64,000 bases of DNA from Hyphomicrobiales bacterium (lineage in GTDB: Bacteria; Pseudomonadota; Alphaproteobacteria; Rhizobiales; Rhizobiaceae), in the NCBI GenBank assembly GCA_900473185.1, contig UCKU01000003.1:112382-176381 (forward strand), written 5' to 3'. Numbering within the stretch: the stretch's first letter is position 1; every line of letters starts with the position of its first letter. Below are positions 42,299-51,018 of this stretch, piece after piece. The notes under the pieces were generated by a model, which worked only from the letters and a program-made list of their open reading frames with translations, had not been told where the DNA came from and did not search any database. A program made the position numbers and the translations under genes.

Positions 42299-44116
42299 TC
42301 AGGTGCGCCCTTCATTCACCTGCCTTCGCGGTCCGAAATAGGGCCGGCGCTCCGTCTCGGTTGCCCTGAGCGAATGGCGCAGCCGCAGCAGATCCTTGCG
42401 GGCGACGAGGCCGCGCAACTCTCCGTTTTCCGCATCGACGATCGGGATGCGGCCGGCATCGGTCGCCAGCATCAGATCGGCGACATAGCCGACCGTATCG
42501 TCGGGATGGGCTGTTGGCAGCGAGCTGTCGGAGACGAGATCGCCGAGCGTCTGGTCGGCAAGCGTGCCATCCTGCTGCCAGCGCAACGCATCGCCGCGCG
42601 AGACCAGGCCTTTCACGATGCCTTTGCCATCGAGGACGGGATAGACGCGATGGGTCTTCGGCGTCGCCATGAAGAAATGGGTCACGTCACCGACCGTCAT
42701 ATCCGCCGGGAAAGTATCGACCTCCTTGATCATGATGTCGCGGGCGCGGGAGAACTCGAAGGGATCGATGCCGTATTCGCGGGTGATGTGCTGGCCGCGG
42801 CGAGCGATCTTCTCCGTCAGGATCGAGCGGCGCAGTAGCAGTACCGTGACCGCATAGGCGGAGACGGTCGCCGCCAGCAACGGCAGCAGCGCCGAGACGT
42901 CGCCCGTGAGTTCGACGGCGAAGAAGGTGCCTGTCAGCGGCGCGCGCATCGTACCGCCCATCATGGCGGCCATGCCGAGCAGGGCCCAGAAGCCGGGATC
43001 GCCGGGAAGGAAGAGGCCGACCAGCCAGCCGAGAGCGCCGCCGAAGATGAGCAGCGGCGCCAGCACGCCGCCCGAGGTGCCCGATGATAGGGCAACCAGC
43101 CAGATCGCGGCTTTCACCAAGAGGATCGTCAGCACGGCTGCCGGCAGGATGCTGCTGTTCAGCAGGCCGTCGATGACATCGTAGCCGACGCCAAGCACCC
43201 GCGGCTCGATCAGGCCGCCGAGGCCGATGACGAGGCCGCCGAGCGCCGGGCACCACATCCAATGGATCGGTAGCGCCTCGAAGAGATCCTCGATCTTGTA
43301 GAGCAGCGTCGTCAGGATGCCGGATTGCAGGCCGGCGATGATGCCGACAGCAGCGCAGAGCAGGATGCCCCACCAGGGCAGGTCCATGTGGAACTGTTTC
43401 GGAAAGAGCGGGCCAGCCTGAAACAGGAAGGGGCGCCAGCAGATCGAGATGCAGGCGGCGACCGCGACCGGAATGAAGCTGCGTGGCTTCCATTCGAACA
43501 GCAGCAGTTCGACGGCGAGCATGATGGCGGCGATCGGCGAGCCGAAGATCGCGGTCATGCCGGCGGCGGCACCCGCGACCAGCAGCGTCTTGCGCTCGGC
43601 CGAGCTCAGATGAAAGCACTGGGCGAACAGCGAGCCGATCGCGCCGCCCGTCATGATGATCGGGCCTTCCGCGCCGAAGGGGCCGCCGGTGCCGATCGAG
43701 ATCGCCGAGGAGAGCGGCTTCAGGATCGCCACTTTCGGCGACATGCGGCTGCCGCCGATCAGAATCGCCTCGATCGCCTCGGGAATGCCGTGGCCACGGA
43801 TCTTTTCGGAGCCGAAGCGCGCCATCAGCCCGATGACGAGGCCGCCGATGACGGGAATGAGCACCATCCAGACGGAGCGTGGCGCTTGAGCCATCGAGAC
43901 GGCCGCGATGCTGAAGCGGTGAAACCAGACGAGGTTCGTCACCAGCGAGATGAGGCTGACCAGAACCCAGGCGGCAAAAGCGCCGCCGGTGCCGACGATC
44001 AGCGCCATGCCGACGAGGGCCAAGACACGCTTATCCGTGGTGAAATCCCCGGCCTCGCGCCGGGAGAGGCCACCCATGAAATCATGGGGGCGATGGGAGC
44101 TTTTTTGGGGAGGCAT
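42299..44116 (-). CDS. ClC-family chloride channel/transporter with CBS domains
   Basis: A 605-residue ClC protein. Anion-path motifs are GHGIPEAIEA, GGPFGAEGPIIMTGG (Glu of the gate in GAEGP) and SSGTSGGVLAPLLIFGG. Two CBS domains from about residue 460 (MATPKTHRVYPVLDGKGIVK, LMLATDAGRIPIVDAENGEL) may bind nucleotide. GGAG-like AGGA six bases before ATG 44116 sets the start, although ATG 44140 and a TTG 44146 are open. It diverges from two tandem marR genes, with a perfect 17-bp palindrome between them. Confidence 0.92.
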   Translation of the reverse strand: MPPQKSSHRPHDFMGGLSRREAGDFTTDKRVLALVGMALIVGTGGAFAAWVLVSLISLVTNLVWFHRFSIAAVSMAQAPRSVWMVLIPVIGGLVIGLMARFGSEKIRGHGIPEAIEAILIGGSRMSPKVAILKPLSSAISIGTGGPFGAEGPIIMTGGAIGSLFAQCFHLSSAERKTLLVAGAAAGMTAIFGSPIAAIMLAVELLLFEWKPRSFIPVAVAACISICWRPFLFQAGPLFPKQFHMDLPWWGILLCAAVGIIAGLQSGILTTLLYKIEDLFEALPIHWMWCPALGGLVIGLGGLIEPRVLGVGYDVIDGLLNSSILPAAVLTILLVKAAIWLVALSSGTSGGVLAPLLIFGGALGWLVGLFLPGDPGFWALLGMAAMMGGTMRAPLTGTFFAVELTGDVSALLPLLAATVSAYAVTVLLLRRSILTEKIARRGQHITREYGIDPFEFSRARDIMIKEVDTFPADMTVGDVTHFFMATPKTHRVYPVLDGKGIVKGLVSRGDALRWQQDGTLADQTLGDLVSDSSLPTAHPDDTVGYVADLMLATDAGRIPIVDAENGELRGLVARKDLLRLRHSLRATETERRPYFGPRRQVNEGRT

Positions 44117-44153
44117 CGCAGGTCCTGTTGACGGCTTCATTCTCAAGGAAAAT

Positions 44154-44170
44154 ATATCGTAGTACGATAT
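44154..44170. promoter_or_regulatory. Candidate MarR operator (17-bp perfect palindrome)
   Basis: ATATCGTA-G-TACGATAT, perfect 8-bp arms around one base. It lies 32 bases from marR and about 38 from the clcA start. The symmetry and location in the divergent promoter region fit an operator for one of the MarR proteins downstream. Confidence 0.72.
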
Positions 44171-44201
44171 AAATCAACAACCAAAATCAGGAGCTGGCAC
44201 C

Positions 44202-44648
44202 ATGCCGAACAAACACCAGGCCCTATCGGAGATCGAATATGAGGCGCTCGCCAATCTCAGATACAGGATCCGCAAGTTTCGCCAGTTCAGCGGGAAGGCG
44301 GCCGAAAAACTCGGCCTCACGCGGCAGGAGCATCAGGCACTGCTCGCGATCAAAGGGCTTGGCGCCGGCGGGCGCATGAGCCTGCCGGATCTCGCAGACA
44401 AGCTCTTCCTCTCGCGGGCGGAGGTCGCAGAGCTTGCCACCTCGCTGCAGGAGGCCGGCCACGTCACCAGCGAGGCGAAGCAGAAACGTCGGCCGGCCGT
44501 CATGTTGACAGCGCAGGCAGAAGAGCTATTGCGTCGTCTGGCATCAGCTCATCTCTATGAAATCCGCGAGATGGCGCCGGAACTCATGCAGGCGCTGCGC
44601 ATGCTGCAAGATCACCGGCAGATGGAAGTGGCCGCATGGATGCAGTAA
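44202..44648 (+). CDS. MarR-family regulator 1
   Basis: A 148-residue winged-helix protein. MSLPDLADKLFLSRAEVAEL is the recognition region, the wing is shortened (SEAKQKRRPAVMLTAQAEEL) and a C-terminal helix closes the dimer. AGGAG precedes the ATG. It probably binds the palindrome upstream and regulates clcA. 13 bases separate it from a close paralogue; the two share the N-terminal EYEALANLRY/DYEALSNLRY motif. Confidence 0.88.
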   Translation: MPNKHQALSEIEYEALANLRYRIRKFRQFSGKAAEKLGLTRQEHQALLAIKGLGAGGRMSLPDLADKLFLSRAEVAELATSLQEAGHVTSEAKQKRRPAVMLTAQAEELLRRLASAHLYEIREMAPELMQALRMLQDHRQMEVAAWMQ

Positions 44649-44661
44649 TCGCAGGGGAGGC

Positions 44662-45117
44662 ATGGTGAAGACGCCGAAGAACGATCTGACGGATGCCGAT
44701 TACGAGGCGCTCTCCAACCTGCGCTACACACTGCGCCGCTTCATGGATTTCAGCGCCTCGGCCGCTCAGGAGGAGGGCCTGCCGGCACAGCAGCATCAGG
44801 CGCTGCTTGCGATCCGCGGCCACCGTGGCGAAGACGCCATGACGATTGGCCTGCTTGCCGAGCGCCTGCTGATCGCGCCGCATTCGGCCACCGAACTCGT
44901 CGGCAGGCTGGTTGCCGCAGGCTATGTCTCGCGCCAGACGGACCCGGCCGACAAACGACGACAGACGCTGGAGCTGACAGAAAAGGCGGATGCCGCGCTG
45001 AAGCGGCTGACGGCCATTCATCTGACCGAAATCAGGGAAATGGCGCCGAAACTCATCGATATGCTGCAGAGCCTGCAGGCAGGTGGCGAACTCAAGTCCG
45101 ATGCGTGGCCGAGCTAG
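44662..45117 (+). CDS. MarR-family regulator 2
   Basis: A 151-residue paralogue of the preceding gene. MTIGLLAERLLIAPHSATEL is the helix-turn-helix and RQTDPADKRRQTLELTEKAD is the full wing, which the first copy has partly lost. GGGGAGG precedes ATG 44662. The adjacent copies arose by duplication or make a heterodimer. Confidence 0.88.
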   Translation: MVKTPKNDLTDADYEALSNLRYTLRRFMDFSASAAQEEGLPAQQHQALLAIRGHRGEDAMTIGLLAERLLIAPHSATELVGRLVAAGYVSRQTDPADKRRQTLELTEKADAALKRLTAIHLTEIREMAPKLIDMLQSLQAGGELKSDAWPS

Positions 45118-45135
45118 CAGGCGGTCATCGCGCAG

Positions 45136-45519
45136 TCAGGCCCGCCGGTTATTCGCCTGCTTTAGGTGATGGCGAATGCCGTGGCCGGCAAGCGGCTCGT
45201 CGGCAAAACGGCCGATGACATGGAGATGGGCGTGCTGGACCGTCTGTCCCGCGACCTCGCCGACATTCCAGCCGATATTGTAGCCGTGCGGCTCGGCTCG
45301 ATCGAGATGGGTGCGAGCACTCTCCAGAAGATCGAAAGTGTCGAACCATTCCTCTGATGTCAGCTCGAAGGGTGTTACGACATGCCGGAACGGTATGATG
45401 ATACCGGAGCACTGCAGGACCGGGTCGGTTGTTTCGAGGAAATAGCAGCTGTTGTTGGAAAAGAGCGGCGGGGCTTTTTCCGCACGGTTTGCGGCACAGA
45501 AGGGGCACATGGGCATCAT
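45136..45519 (-). CDS. HIT-family nucleotide-binding protein
   Basis: A 127-residue HIT protein: the catalytic triad sits in QTVQHAHLHVIGR (H-x-H-x-H). MCPFCAANRAEKAPPLFSNN provides CxxC, often a metal site in these proteins. Members hydrolyse dinucleotide or nucleoside-phosphoramidate bonds. The Met at 45510 is an alternative start. Confidence 0.9.
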   Translation of the reverse strand: MMPMCPFCAANRAEKAPPLFSNNSCYFLETTDPVLQCSGIIIPFRHVVTPFELTSEEWFDTFDLLESARTHLDRAEPHGYNIGWNVGEVAGQTVQHAHLHVIGRFADEPLAGHGIRHHLKQANNRRA

Positions 45520-45644
45520 TCCCGACCAATCTCAGTCATTACTTCGGGCAGGGCAATAGCGCCCGGCGGCGACGGATATGTGACAGGCTGATATCAGAAG
45601 CTGAGGCGAAGGCCCGGACGTTAACAGGGCCGTTTACGCCTGGT

Positions 45645-45665
45645 GTTTACCGTAACGTACTTCCG
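45645..45665 (+). promoter_or_regulatory. Shared motif, copy A (sulfatase promoter)
   Basis: GTTTACCGTAACGTACTTCCG, with another TTTAC 13 bases upstream. It is about 59 bases from the sulfatase ATG and matches sites at 50052-50073 (minus) and 50863-50883. Core TTACnGTAA is palindromic, as in TetR-type sites. Confidence 0.7.
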
Positions 45666-45723
45666 CGATCATGGAATTTGGCAAAACATTCGCGCGCAGG
45701 TTTCATCTCAAGGGAGATATTCG

Positions 45724-47379
45724 ATGAAGGACGTCGAAATTCAAAAGCAGGATGACCCGATTGCTTCCGTCAGCCGCCGTGATCTTCCTTCTAGGCGGCA
45801 CTTCGCTGGCGCTCACGGCTCTCGCCGTGTCGTCTGCAAGCGGACAGGCTGCTGCACAGACGCAGCAGGCCGCACCCGCCCAGGGAGGCGGTTCCGGCAA
45901 ACCGCCGAACATTCTCGTCATCTTCGGCGACGATATCGGCATCCCGCAGATCAGCGCCTACACGATGGGGCTGATGGGTTATCGTACTCCGAATATCGAC
46001 CGCATCGCCAGGGAAGGGGCGATCTTCACCGATTCCTACGGCCAGCAAAGCTGCACCGCCGGCCGCGCCTCCTTCATTCTCGGGCAGGAACCGTTCCGCA
46101 CGGGGCTGCTCACGATCGGCATGCCCGGTGATCCGCATGGCATTCAGGACTGGATGCCGACGTGATGAAGACGAGGGGTTATGCGACCGGCCAGTTCGGC
46201 AAGAACCATCTCGGCGACCAGGACCAGCACCTGCCGACCAAGCACGGTTTCGACGAATTCTTCGGCAATCTCTACCACCTCAATGCCGAGGAGGAGCCGG
46301 AGGGCTATTTCTATCCGAAGGACCCGGCCTTCCGCCGGCAATTCGGCCCGCGCGGCGTGATCAAGTCGACAGCCGACGGGAAGATCGAAGATACCGGTGC
46401 GCTCACTACCAAGCGCATGGAAACGGTGGACGAGGAATTTCTGGCCGCCGCCAAGGATTTCATCGGACGGCAGGCCAAGGCCGACAAGCCTTTCTTCTGC
46501 TGGTTCAACTCGACGCGCATGCACATCTTCACCCATCTGAAGCCCGATTCCGTGGGCAAGAGCGGCAAGGGCATCCATGCCGACGGCATGGTGGAGCATG
46601 ATGGCCATGTCGGCCAACTGCTCGACCAGCTCGACGAACTGGGGATCACGGAGAACACCATCGTTCTCTACACCACCGACAATGGTGCGGAAATTGCACT
46701 CTGGCCTGATGGCGCCATGACGCCTTTCCATGGCGAAAAGGGCACGACCTGGGAAGGTGGCTTCCGCATTCCGATGATGGTGCGCTGGCCAGGCGTCGTC
46801 AAACCGGGAACGGAGATCAACGAGATCGTCACGCTGATGGACTGGATGCCGACATTTGCGGCGGCAGCCAGCGTGGACGATCTCAAAGAGCAGATGAAGG
46901 CCGGCTTTGCGTCGGGCACCAAGAACTTCAAGGTGCATCTCGACGGCTACAATCTGATGCCCCTGCTGAATGGCGACAGTCAGAGCGGGCCGCGCGATTC
47001 CGTCTATTATTTCGATCAGGGCGGCAATCTCAACGCCATCAGGTGGAACGACTGGAAGCTAAGCTTTGCGATCAACAGCGAAGGCAATATTGCCACGGCG
47101 ACCCGCGAAGTGCCGGCCTGGGCCAATATCGCCAACCTGCGCATGGATCCCTACGAGCGCGGAATGCATGAAGGCGGCGGTGCCGTCGACTTCCTCGCCC
47201 GCAATATGTGGCTGATCGTTCCGGTCCAGGGCAAGATCAAGGACTTCTTCTCGGACTTCGACCAGTATCCCTATCAGGAGGGCAGTTCGCTGAATGCGAG
47301 CGGCATCAACTACAGCCTGCTGCGGCAGCAGGCGGCGCTGAAGCGGCTGAACGAGCTGGAGCGCCTGACGCCGCAATAG
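45724..47379 (+). pseudogene. Arylsulfatase, frameshifted twice
   Basis: Sulfatase-family gene broken into three frames. Frame 1 starts at ATG 45724 (SVSRRD, a twin-arginine signal start). Near 45787 one extra C moves the reading to frame 2 ([16 protein letters not shown] onwards), which carries the catalytic SCTAGR and ends at TGA 46163-46165. Frame 3 continues from about 46162 (MKTRGYATGQFGKNHLGDQD) through the C-terminus to 47379. Restoring both frames gives a normal sulfatase. A second peptide might restart at ATG 46165, overlapping the TGA. No formylglycine-generating enzyme gene is in the window. Confidence 0.82.
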
Positions 47380-47484
47380 CCCTCCCGAGGCCGTCGCGGG
47401 AGTGCGGCCGGAACTCCCGCGGCGGTAGACACCACATCCGCAAGCAGAGTGAATGTGTTCATGGCCGATGCTGGGGAGGCCTTT

Positions 47485-48930
47485 ATGGGCTCGTTTTTGA
47501 AGGTCGTTTTTGTCTTCCTTCTGGCGGCCGCGTCGCTGGGGACAAGGCCCGCAGCGGCCGAGGAGGCGGGCTCTCCCGGCCTCATCCAGAAGCATGTCAT
47601 CGATCTCAACACGATGAAGGAGCGTCGCATCGTTCGCGTGCTCGTGCCCTACAGCAAGACGATTTATTTCGTCGACAAGGGACGCCAGTTCGGCACGGCG
47701 GTCCAGTTCGGGCTGGAGCTCGAAAAGGTCATCAACAAGGACCGCAAGAAGCAGATCGATCATATCAACATCGTCTTCGTTCCGACACCGCGCGATAAGC
47801 TGCTGACCTCGCTAAACGAGGGGCTCGGCGATATCGTCATGGCGAACCTGACGATTACGGACGAGCGGCTGAAACAGGTGGATTTCACTGATCCGCTTTA
47901 CGAAAACGCCGAGGAGGTTCTTGTCACCGCACCGAACAGCCCAACGGTTTCGAGCCTCGATGACCTCTCGAGCCAGCACATCGCAGTGCGCGCCTCGAGC
48001 AGCTATCACGAACATCTTCTGGCGCGGAACAAGGAACTGGCGGCTGCCGGCAAGCCCGAGATCGTCATCGACCTGATGGACGAAAGCCTCGAGGACGAAG
48101 ACTTGATGGAGATGGTCAATGCCGAGCTTCTGCCCTTCACGGTCGTTGATGCCTACAAGGCGGATATCTGGACGCATGTCTTTGGCGACATGAAGGTGCG
48201 CCGCGATATCGTGCTGTCATCGGAGGGTAAGATCGCCTGGGCAATCCGCAAGAACAGCCCGGAGCTGAAGGCCGAACTCAACGCCTTTGTCGCTACCCAC
48301 AAGGTCGGCACCACCTTCGGCAATATCCTTCGCAACACGTTTTTCAAGCAGGACAAGATCGTCAAACGCGCCTATGCGCCCGATGATGTCGCCCGCTTCC
48401 AGAAACTGGTCGAGATCTTCCGCAAATATGGCGGCAGCTATTCCTTCGATTATCTGATGCTGATTGCACAGGGCTATCAGGAATCGCAGCTCGACCAGTC
48501 CAGACGTTCGCCGCGCGGCGCCGTCGGCATCATGCAGATGCTGCCTTCGACGGCCAAGGACAAGGTGATCGGCATCAGCGGCATCGACAAGGATCCGGAC
48601 CGCCATGTGGAGGCGGGTGCGAAATATCTGCGCCACCTGATCGATACCTATATCGATGACGAGGGCCTGACGCCCAAGGACCGGCAGCTCTTTGCCTTCG
48701 CCGCCTATAATGCGGGGCCGGGCAACCTGCACAAGTTCCGCGACAAGGCCAAAGCGATGGGCCTCGATCCCAATGTCTGGTTCGGCAATGTAGAGAATGC
48801 GGCTTCCGAGATCGTCGGGCGAGAGACGGTCCAGTATGTCAGCAACATCTATAAATATTACGTCGCCTATTCGCTGCTCGTGGCGCGAATGGGGGAACGG
48901 ACAGATGCCGGCGGGGCTGTTCAGAAATAG
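47485..48930 (+). CDS. MltF-like lytic transglycosylase with solute-binding domain
   Basis: A 481-residue secreted protein. A signal peptide precedes a bacterial solute-binding type-3 domain (about residues 40-300, RVLVPYSKTIYFVD, LGDIVMANLTITDERLKQVD) and a SLT domain whose catalytic Glu is in YQESQLDQSRRSPRGAVGIM. The pair matches MltF, a membrane-bound murein lytic transglycosylase. GGAGG five bases before ATG 47485 sets the start. It follows the sulfatase with a 105-base gap and no visible own motif, so it may be in the same transcript. Confidence 0.9.
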   Translation: MGSFLKVVFVFLLAAASLGTRPAAAEEAGSPGLIQKHVIDLNTMKERRIVRVLVPYSKTIYFVDKGRQFGTAVQFGLELEKVINKDRKKQIDHINIVFVPTPRDKLLTSLNEGLGDIVMANLTITDERLKQVDFTDPLYENAEEVLVTAPNSPTVSSLDDLSSQHIAVRASSSYHEHLLARNKELAAAGKPEIVIDLMDESLEDEDLMEMVNAELLPFTVVDAYKADIWTHVFGDMKVRRDIVLSSEGKIAWAIRKNSPELKAELNAFVATHKVGTTFGNILRNTFFKQDKIVKRAYAPDDVARFQKLVEIFRKYGGSYSFDYLMLIAQGYQESQLDQSRRSPRGAVGIMQMLPSTAKDKVIGISGIDKDPDRHVEAGAKYLRHLIDTYIDDEGLTPKDRQLFAFAAYNAGPGNLHKFRDKAKAMGLDPNVWFGNVENAASEIVGRETVQYVSNIYKYYVAYSLLVARMGERTDAGGAVQK

Positions 48931-48976
48931 CCGTGCTGACGGCTGTTGGAGCCGACAGCACGGTGGGGTCCTTTCC

Positions 48977-49555
48977 TCACGGCTTCTTCGTGAAGACACC
49001 GAGATTGTAGAGCTGGACGCGCCGGTTATTGGCGGCCTCCGACTTCGAGCCTTCGATCGGGAAATATTCGCCGACGCCGACGGCATAGAGACGGCTGGCA
49101 TCGACGGCGAAGGTGGTCGACAGGATCTCCTTGATCGCCTCGGCCCGCTGCTGGCTGAGGTCGAGATTGTGCTGGTCGGTGCCGGTCGAGCTCGTATGGC
49201 CGACGACGAGGAACTTGTAAGCCCAGAGGTTCGGGTGGTGCAGCGCATCGGCGATCATGCCGAGCGTGCGGTAGGATTCCGGTTCGATGGCAACGGAATC
49301 ATTCGCGAAGGCGATCTCAACCACCATCTGCGGCAGGCGCGCGACCTTGCTCCAGTTCGGCAAGCCGGACATCTGCTTGCCCGATCCGTTCATGGCCTCC
49401 TGCCGCAGCAGTTCGACATCGACGATCGGGGCAGCGCCCTGCAGCTTGGCAAGGCCGTTGATGATGCGCTGTTCGGACACTTGTTGCGCGGACGCAAGTG
49501 CGGGCAAGAGGAGGGCGGCGGCAAAGCCGGCGAGGGCGATTTTTCGCATCGTCAT
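48977..49555 (-). CDS. OmpA-like outer-membrane/periplasmic protein
   Basis: A 192-residue protein with a signal peptide (ALAGFAAALLLPALASA) and an OmpA-family peptidoglycan-binding domain: VVGHTSSTGTDQHNLDLSQQ and RAEAIKEIL with GSKSEAANNRRVQL. ATG 49555 has GGAGG upstream; ATG 49549 also possible. It starts 4 bases after the Cys-rich gene, so they are an operon. Confidence 0.88.
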   Translation of the reverse strand: MTMRKIALAGFAAALLLPALASAQQVSEQRIINGLAKLQGAAPIVDVELLRQEAMNGSGKQMSGLPNWSKVARLPQMVVEIAFANDSVAIEPESYRTLGMIADALHHPNLWAYKFLVVGHTSSTGTDQHNLDLSQQRAEAIKEILSTTFAVDASRLYAVGVGEYFPIEGSKSEAANNRRVQLYNLGVFTKKP

Positions 49556-49559
49556 GACC

Positions 49560-49982
49560 TTACCTCCAGCCTGCATCTGATATCGTCTGATTGCACTGGG
49601 CACTGACCGTTTTCTGCTTTTTGGCCAGGCATGCGAGAATGTAGCCGTCGCCGACGACGCCATTGCAGCGCCGCGCCATGTCGGTGGCGCAGACCTTGCT
49701 GTAGGCCGTCTGCGCCTGCTCTCGCTTCTGGATCGATGCCGCGACACTCGCAAGCGTGGATGTGCAGGTTGGCGAAACCTTGCCCGCATTCTGTGCGAGG
49801 CAATCGGCAATCCTGTTATTGCCGAGGTTCAGCCCCTTGCAGAGCTTCTTGATATCGGCGCCGCAATCCTTCGCGAGCACGGTGATCGCATCGGCATAGC
49901 TGATCGTGTCTGCCTTCGCGGCGCCCGTCCAGGCGATGACGACGATCGCCGCCGCACCAACCAGTCTCCATCTTTTCGGCAT
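49560..49982 (-). CDS. Secreted Cys-rich-repeat protein
   Basis: A 140-residue protein: signal peptide (LVGAAAIVVIAWTGAAKA), then a mature domain with seven Cys arranged like the Cys-rich repeats of GLG1-type proteins (DCGADIKKLCKGLNLGNNRI, ADCLAQN, TCTSTL, VCATDMARRCNGV, ACLAKKQ, QCNQTI). Such proteins are periplasmic and poorly understood. It is first in an operon with OmpA-like and has the shared motif about 70 bases upstream. Confidence 0.75.
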   Translation of the reverse strand: MPKRWRLVGAAAIVVIAWTGAAKADTISYADAITVLAKDCGADIKKLCKGLNLGNNRIADCLAQNAGKVSPTCTSTLASVAASIQKREQAQTAYSKVCATDMARRCNGVVGDGYILACLAKKQKTVSAQCNQTISDAGWR

Positions 49983-50051
49983 GCGTAGCCCTCCTGCTGC
50001 GGCGCCGGAATGGCGCCCCTCGGGGCTATTGAACGCAGATCGCGAGAGCTC

Positions 50052-50073
50052 GGATAAGTACGTTACCGTAAAC
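50052..50073 (-). promoter_or_regulatory. Shared motif, copy B (Cys-rich/OmpA promoter)
   Basis: Minus strand reads GTTTACGGTAACGTACTTAT, with ATTTAC 11 bases upstream. Same core as copies A and C. It is about 70 bases from the Cys-rich gene ATG. Confidence 0.72.
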
Positions 50074-50096
50074 TCGCTGTAAATCGGTGAGGGCGG

Positions 50097-50732
50097 TTAC
50101 GTGCTTGCCCGCCGATAGAGAGCGAGCGAGCCGGCTAGCGTCAGCAAGGCACCGCCGCAGATCCGGTCGAGCCAGAGCGCGCCCGATTTCCTGAGCAGCC
50201 GGACGGCCTGCGAGCCGAGCAACGCGTAGCCGAACATGACCATGAAATCGATGGCAGCGAAGACAAGGGCGAGCACGGCATATTGCTCGACCTGCGGGCT
50301 CGCGGGATCGATGAACTGCGGCAGGAAGGCCGAGAAGAACAGGTAGCCCTTGGGATTGGTGACGGCGACGAGAAAGCTCTTCAGGAAGATCGTCACCGCC
50401 GAAGCGGATGCGTTCCCGCTTTCAGAGCGCAGCGAGACGTCAAGCGTTCCCTTCGAACGCAGCAGCATGACGCCGAGGAACGCGAGGTAACAGACACCGA
50501 CCCATTTGACGACGGTGAACCAGAATTCCGAGGCGGCGAGCAGGGCACCAAGACCCAATGCGACTGCGCCGATCAGCACGAAGTCGGACATGACAGCGCC
50601 GATCATGCCGGATATCGCCCGGCGCACTCCGAATTTCGAGCCGTTGGTCAGGGCGAGAAGCACCGTCGGGCCGGGTGTGGCGATACCGATGAATGCCACA
50701 AGCGCAAATGCAAGAACCGTCATTTCTGTCAT
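50097..50732 (-). CDS. LysE/RhtB-family exporter
   Basis: A 211-residue amino-acid exporter with six hydrophobic segments. PGPTVLLALTNGSKFGVRRA near residue 20 and VTNPKGYLFFSAFLPQF are diagnostic of the RhtB family. GGAGGACGAC before ATG 50732 sets the start. Substrate unknown; homoserine, threonine or others are known for the family. Confidence 0.9.
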   Translation of the reverse strand: MTEMTVLAFALVAFIGIATPGPTVLLALTNGSKFGVRRAISGMIGAVMSDFVLIGAVALGLGALLAASEFWFTVVKWVGVCYLAFLGVMLLRSKGTLDVSLRSESGNASASAVTIFLKSFLVAVTNPKGYLFFSAFLPQFIDPASPQVEQYAVLALVFAAIDFMVMFGYALLGSQAVRLLRKSGALWLDRICGGALLTLAGSLALYRRAST

Positions 50733-50862
50733 GTCGTCCTCCTCCGTGTCAGGAATCGAGTTATGGCATTCACCTGACATTTGCGGAAGGGTCTTCAAGG
50801 AAAGCCAATATCCTGCTCCGGATCGAAGCACAGAGTTCTGTATCCTGACTATTTACGGCGCA

Positions 50863-50883
50863 GTTTACTGTAACGTACTTCCG
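50863..50883 (+). promoter_or_regulatory. Shared motif, copy C (DUF1254 promoter)
   Basis: GTTTACTGTAACGTACTTCCG, with ATTTAC 12 bases upstream. It is 135 bases before the DUF1254 ATG and 131 beyond the lysE start, so it sits in the divergent spacer, read toward DUF1254. Confidence 0.7.
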
Positions 50884-51018
50884 GATATACGCCCCTTGTG
50901 TTTCGCTTGGGTAGCTCAGCAGGTCCCACTACCTTGGCCATCTTGGTCTCGCCAAAGATGCGCCTGTCTCAATCGAGGGTCCTGCCGAGTTCTTTATTTC
51001 GTTCCGGGGGAAACGCAC

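Noticed and set aside
45752-46165. Intact small secreted protein in the first half of the sulfatase
   Set aside because: Its hydrophobic start only seems a signal because of the frameshift. The upstream frame carries the twin-arginine part and the downstream frame the rest of the sulfatase fold.
46162-47379. Independent full sulfatase gene starting at 46162
   Set aside because: It lacks the catalytic Cys motif, which lies in the upstream frame, and begins inside the fold.
50506-51018. N-terminal extension of the DUF1254 protein from 50506
   Set aside because: It lacks family features, opposes the lysE gene and crosses the shared promoter motif. ATG 51019 starts a signal peptide.
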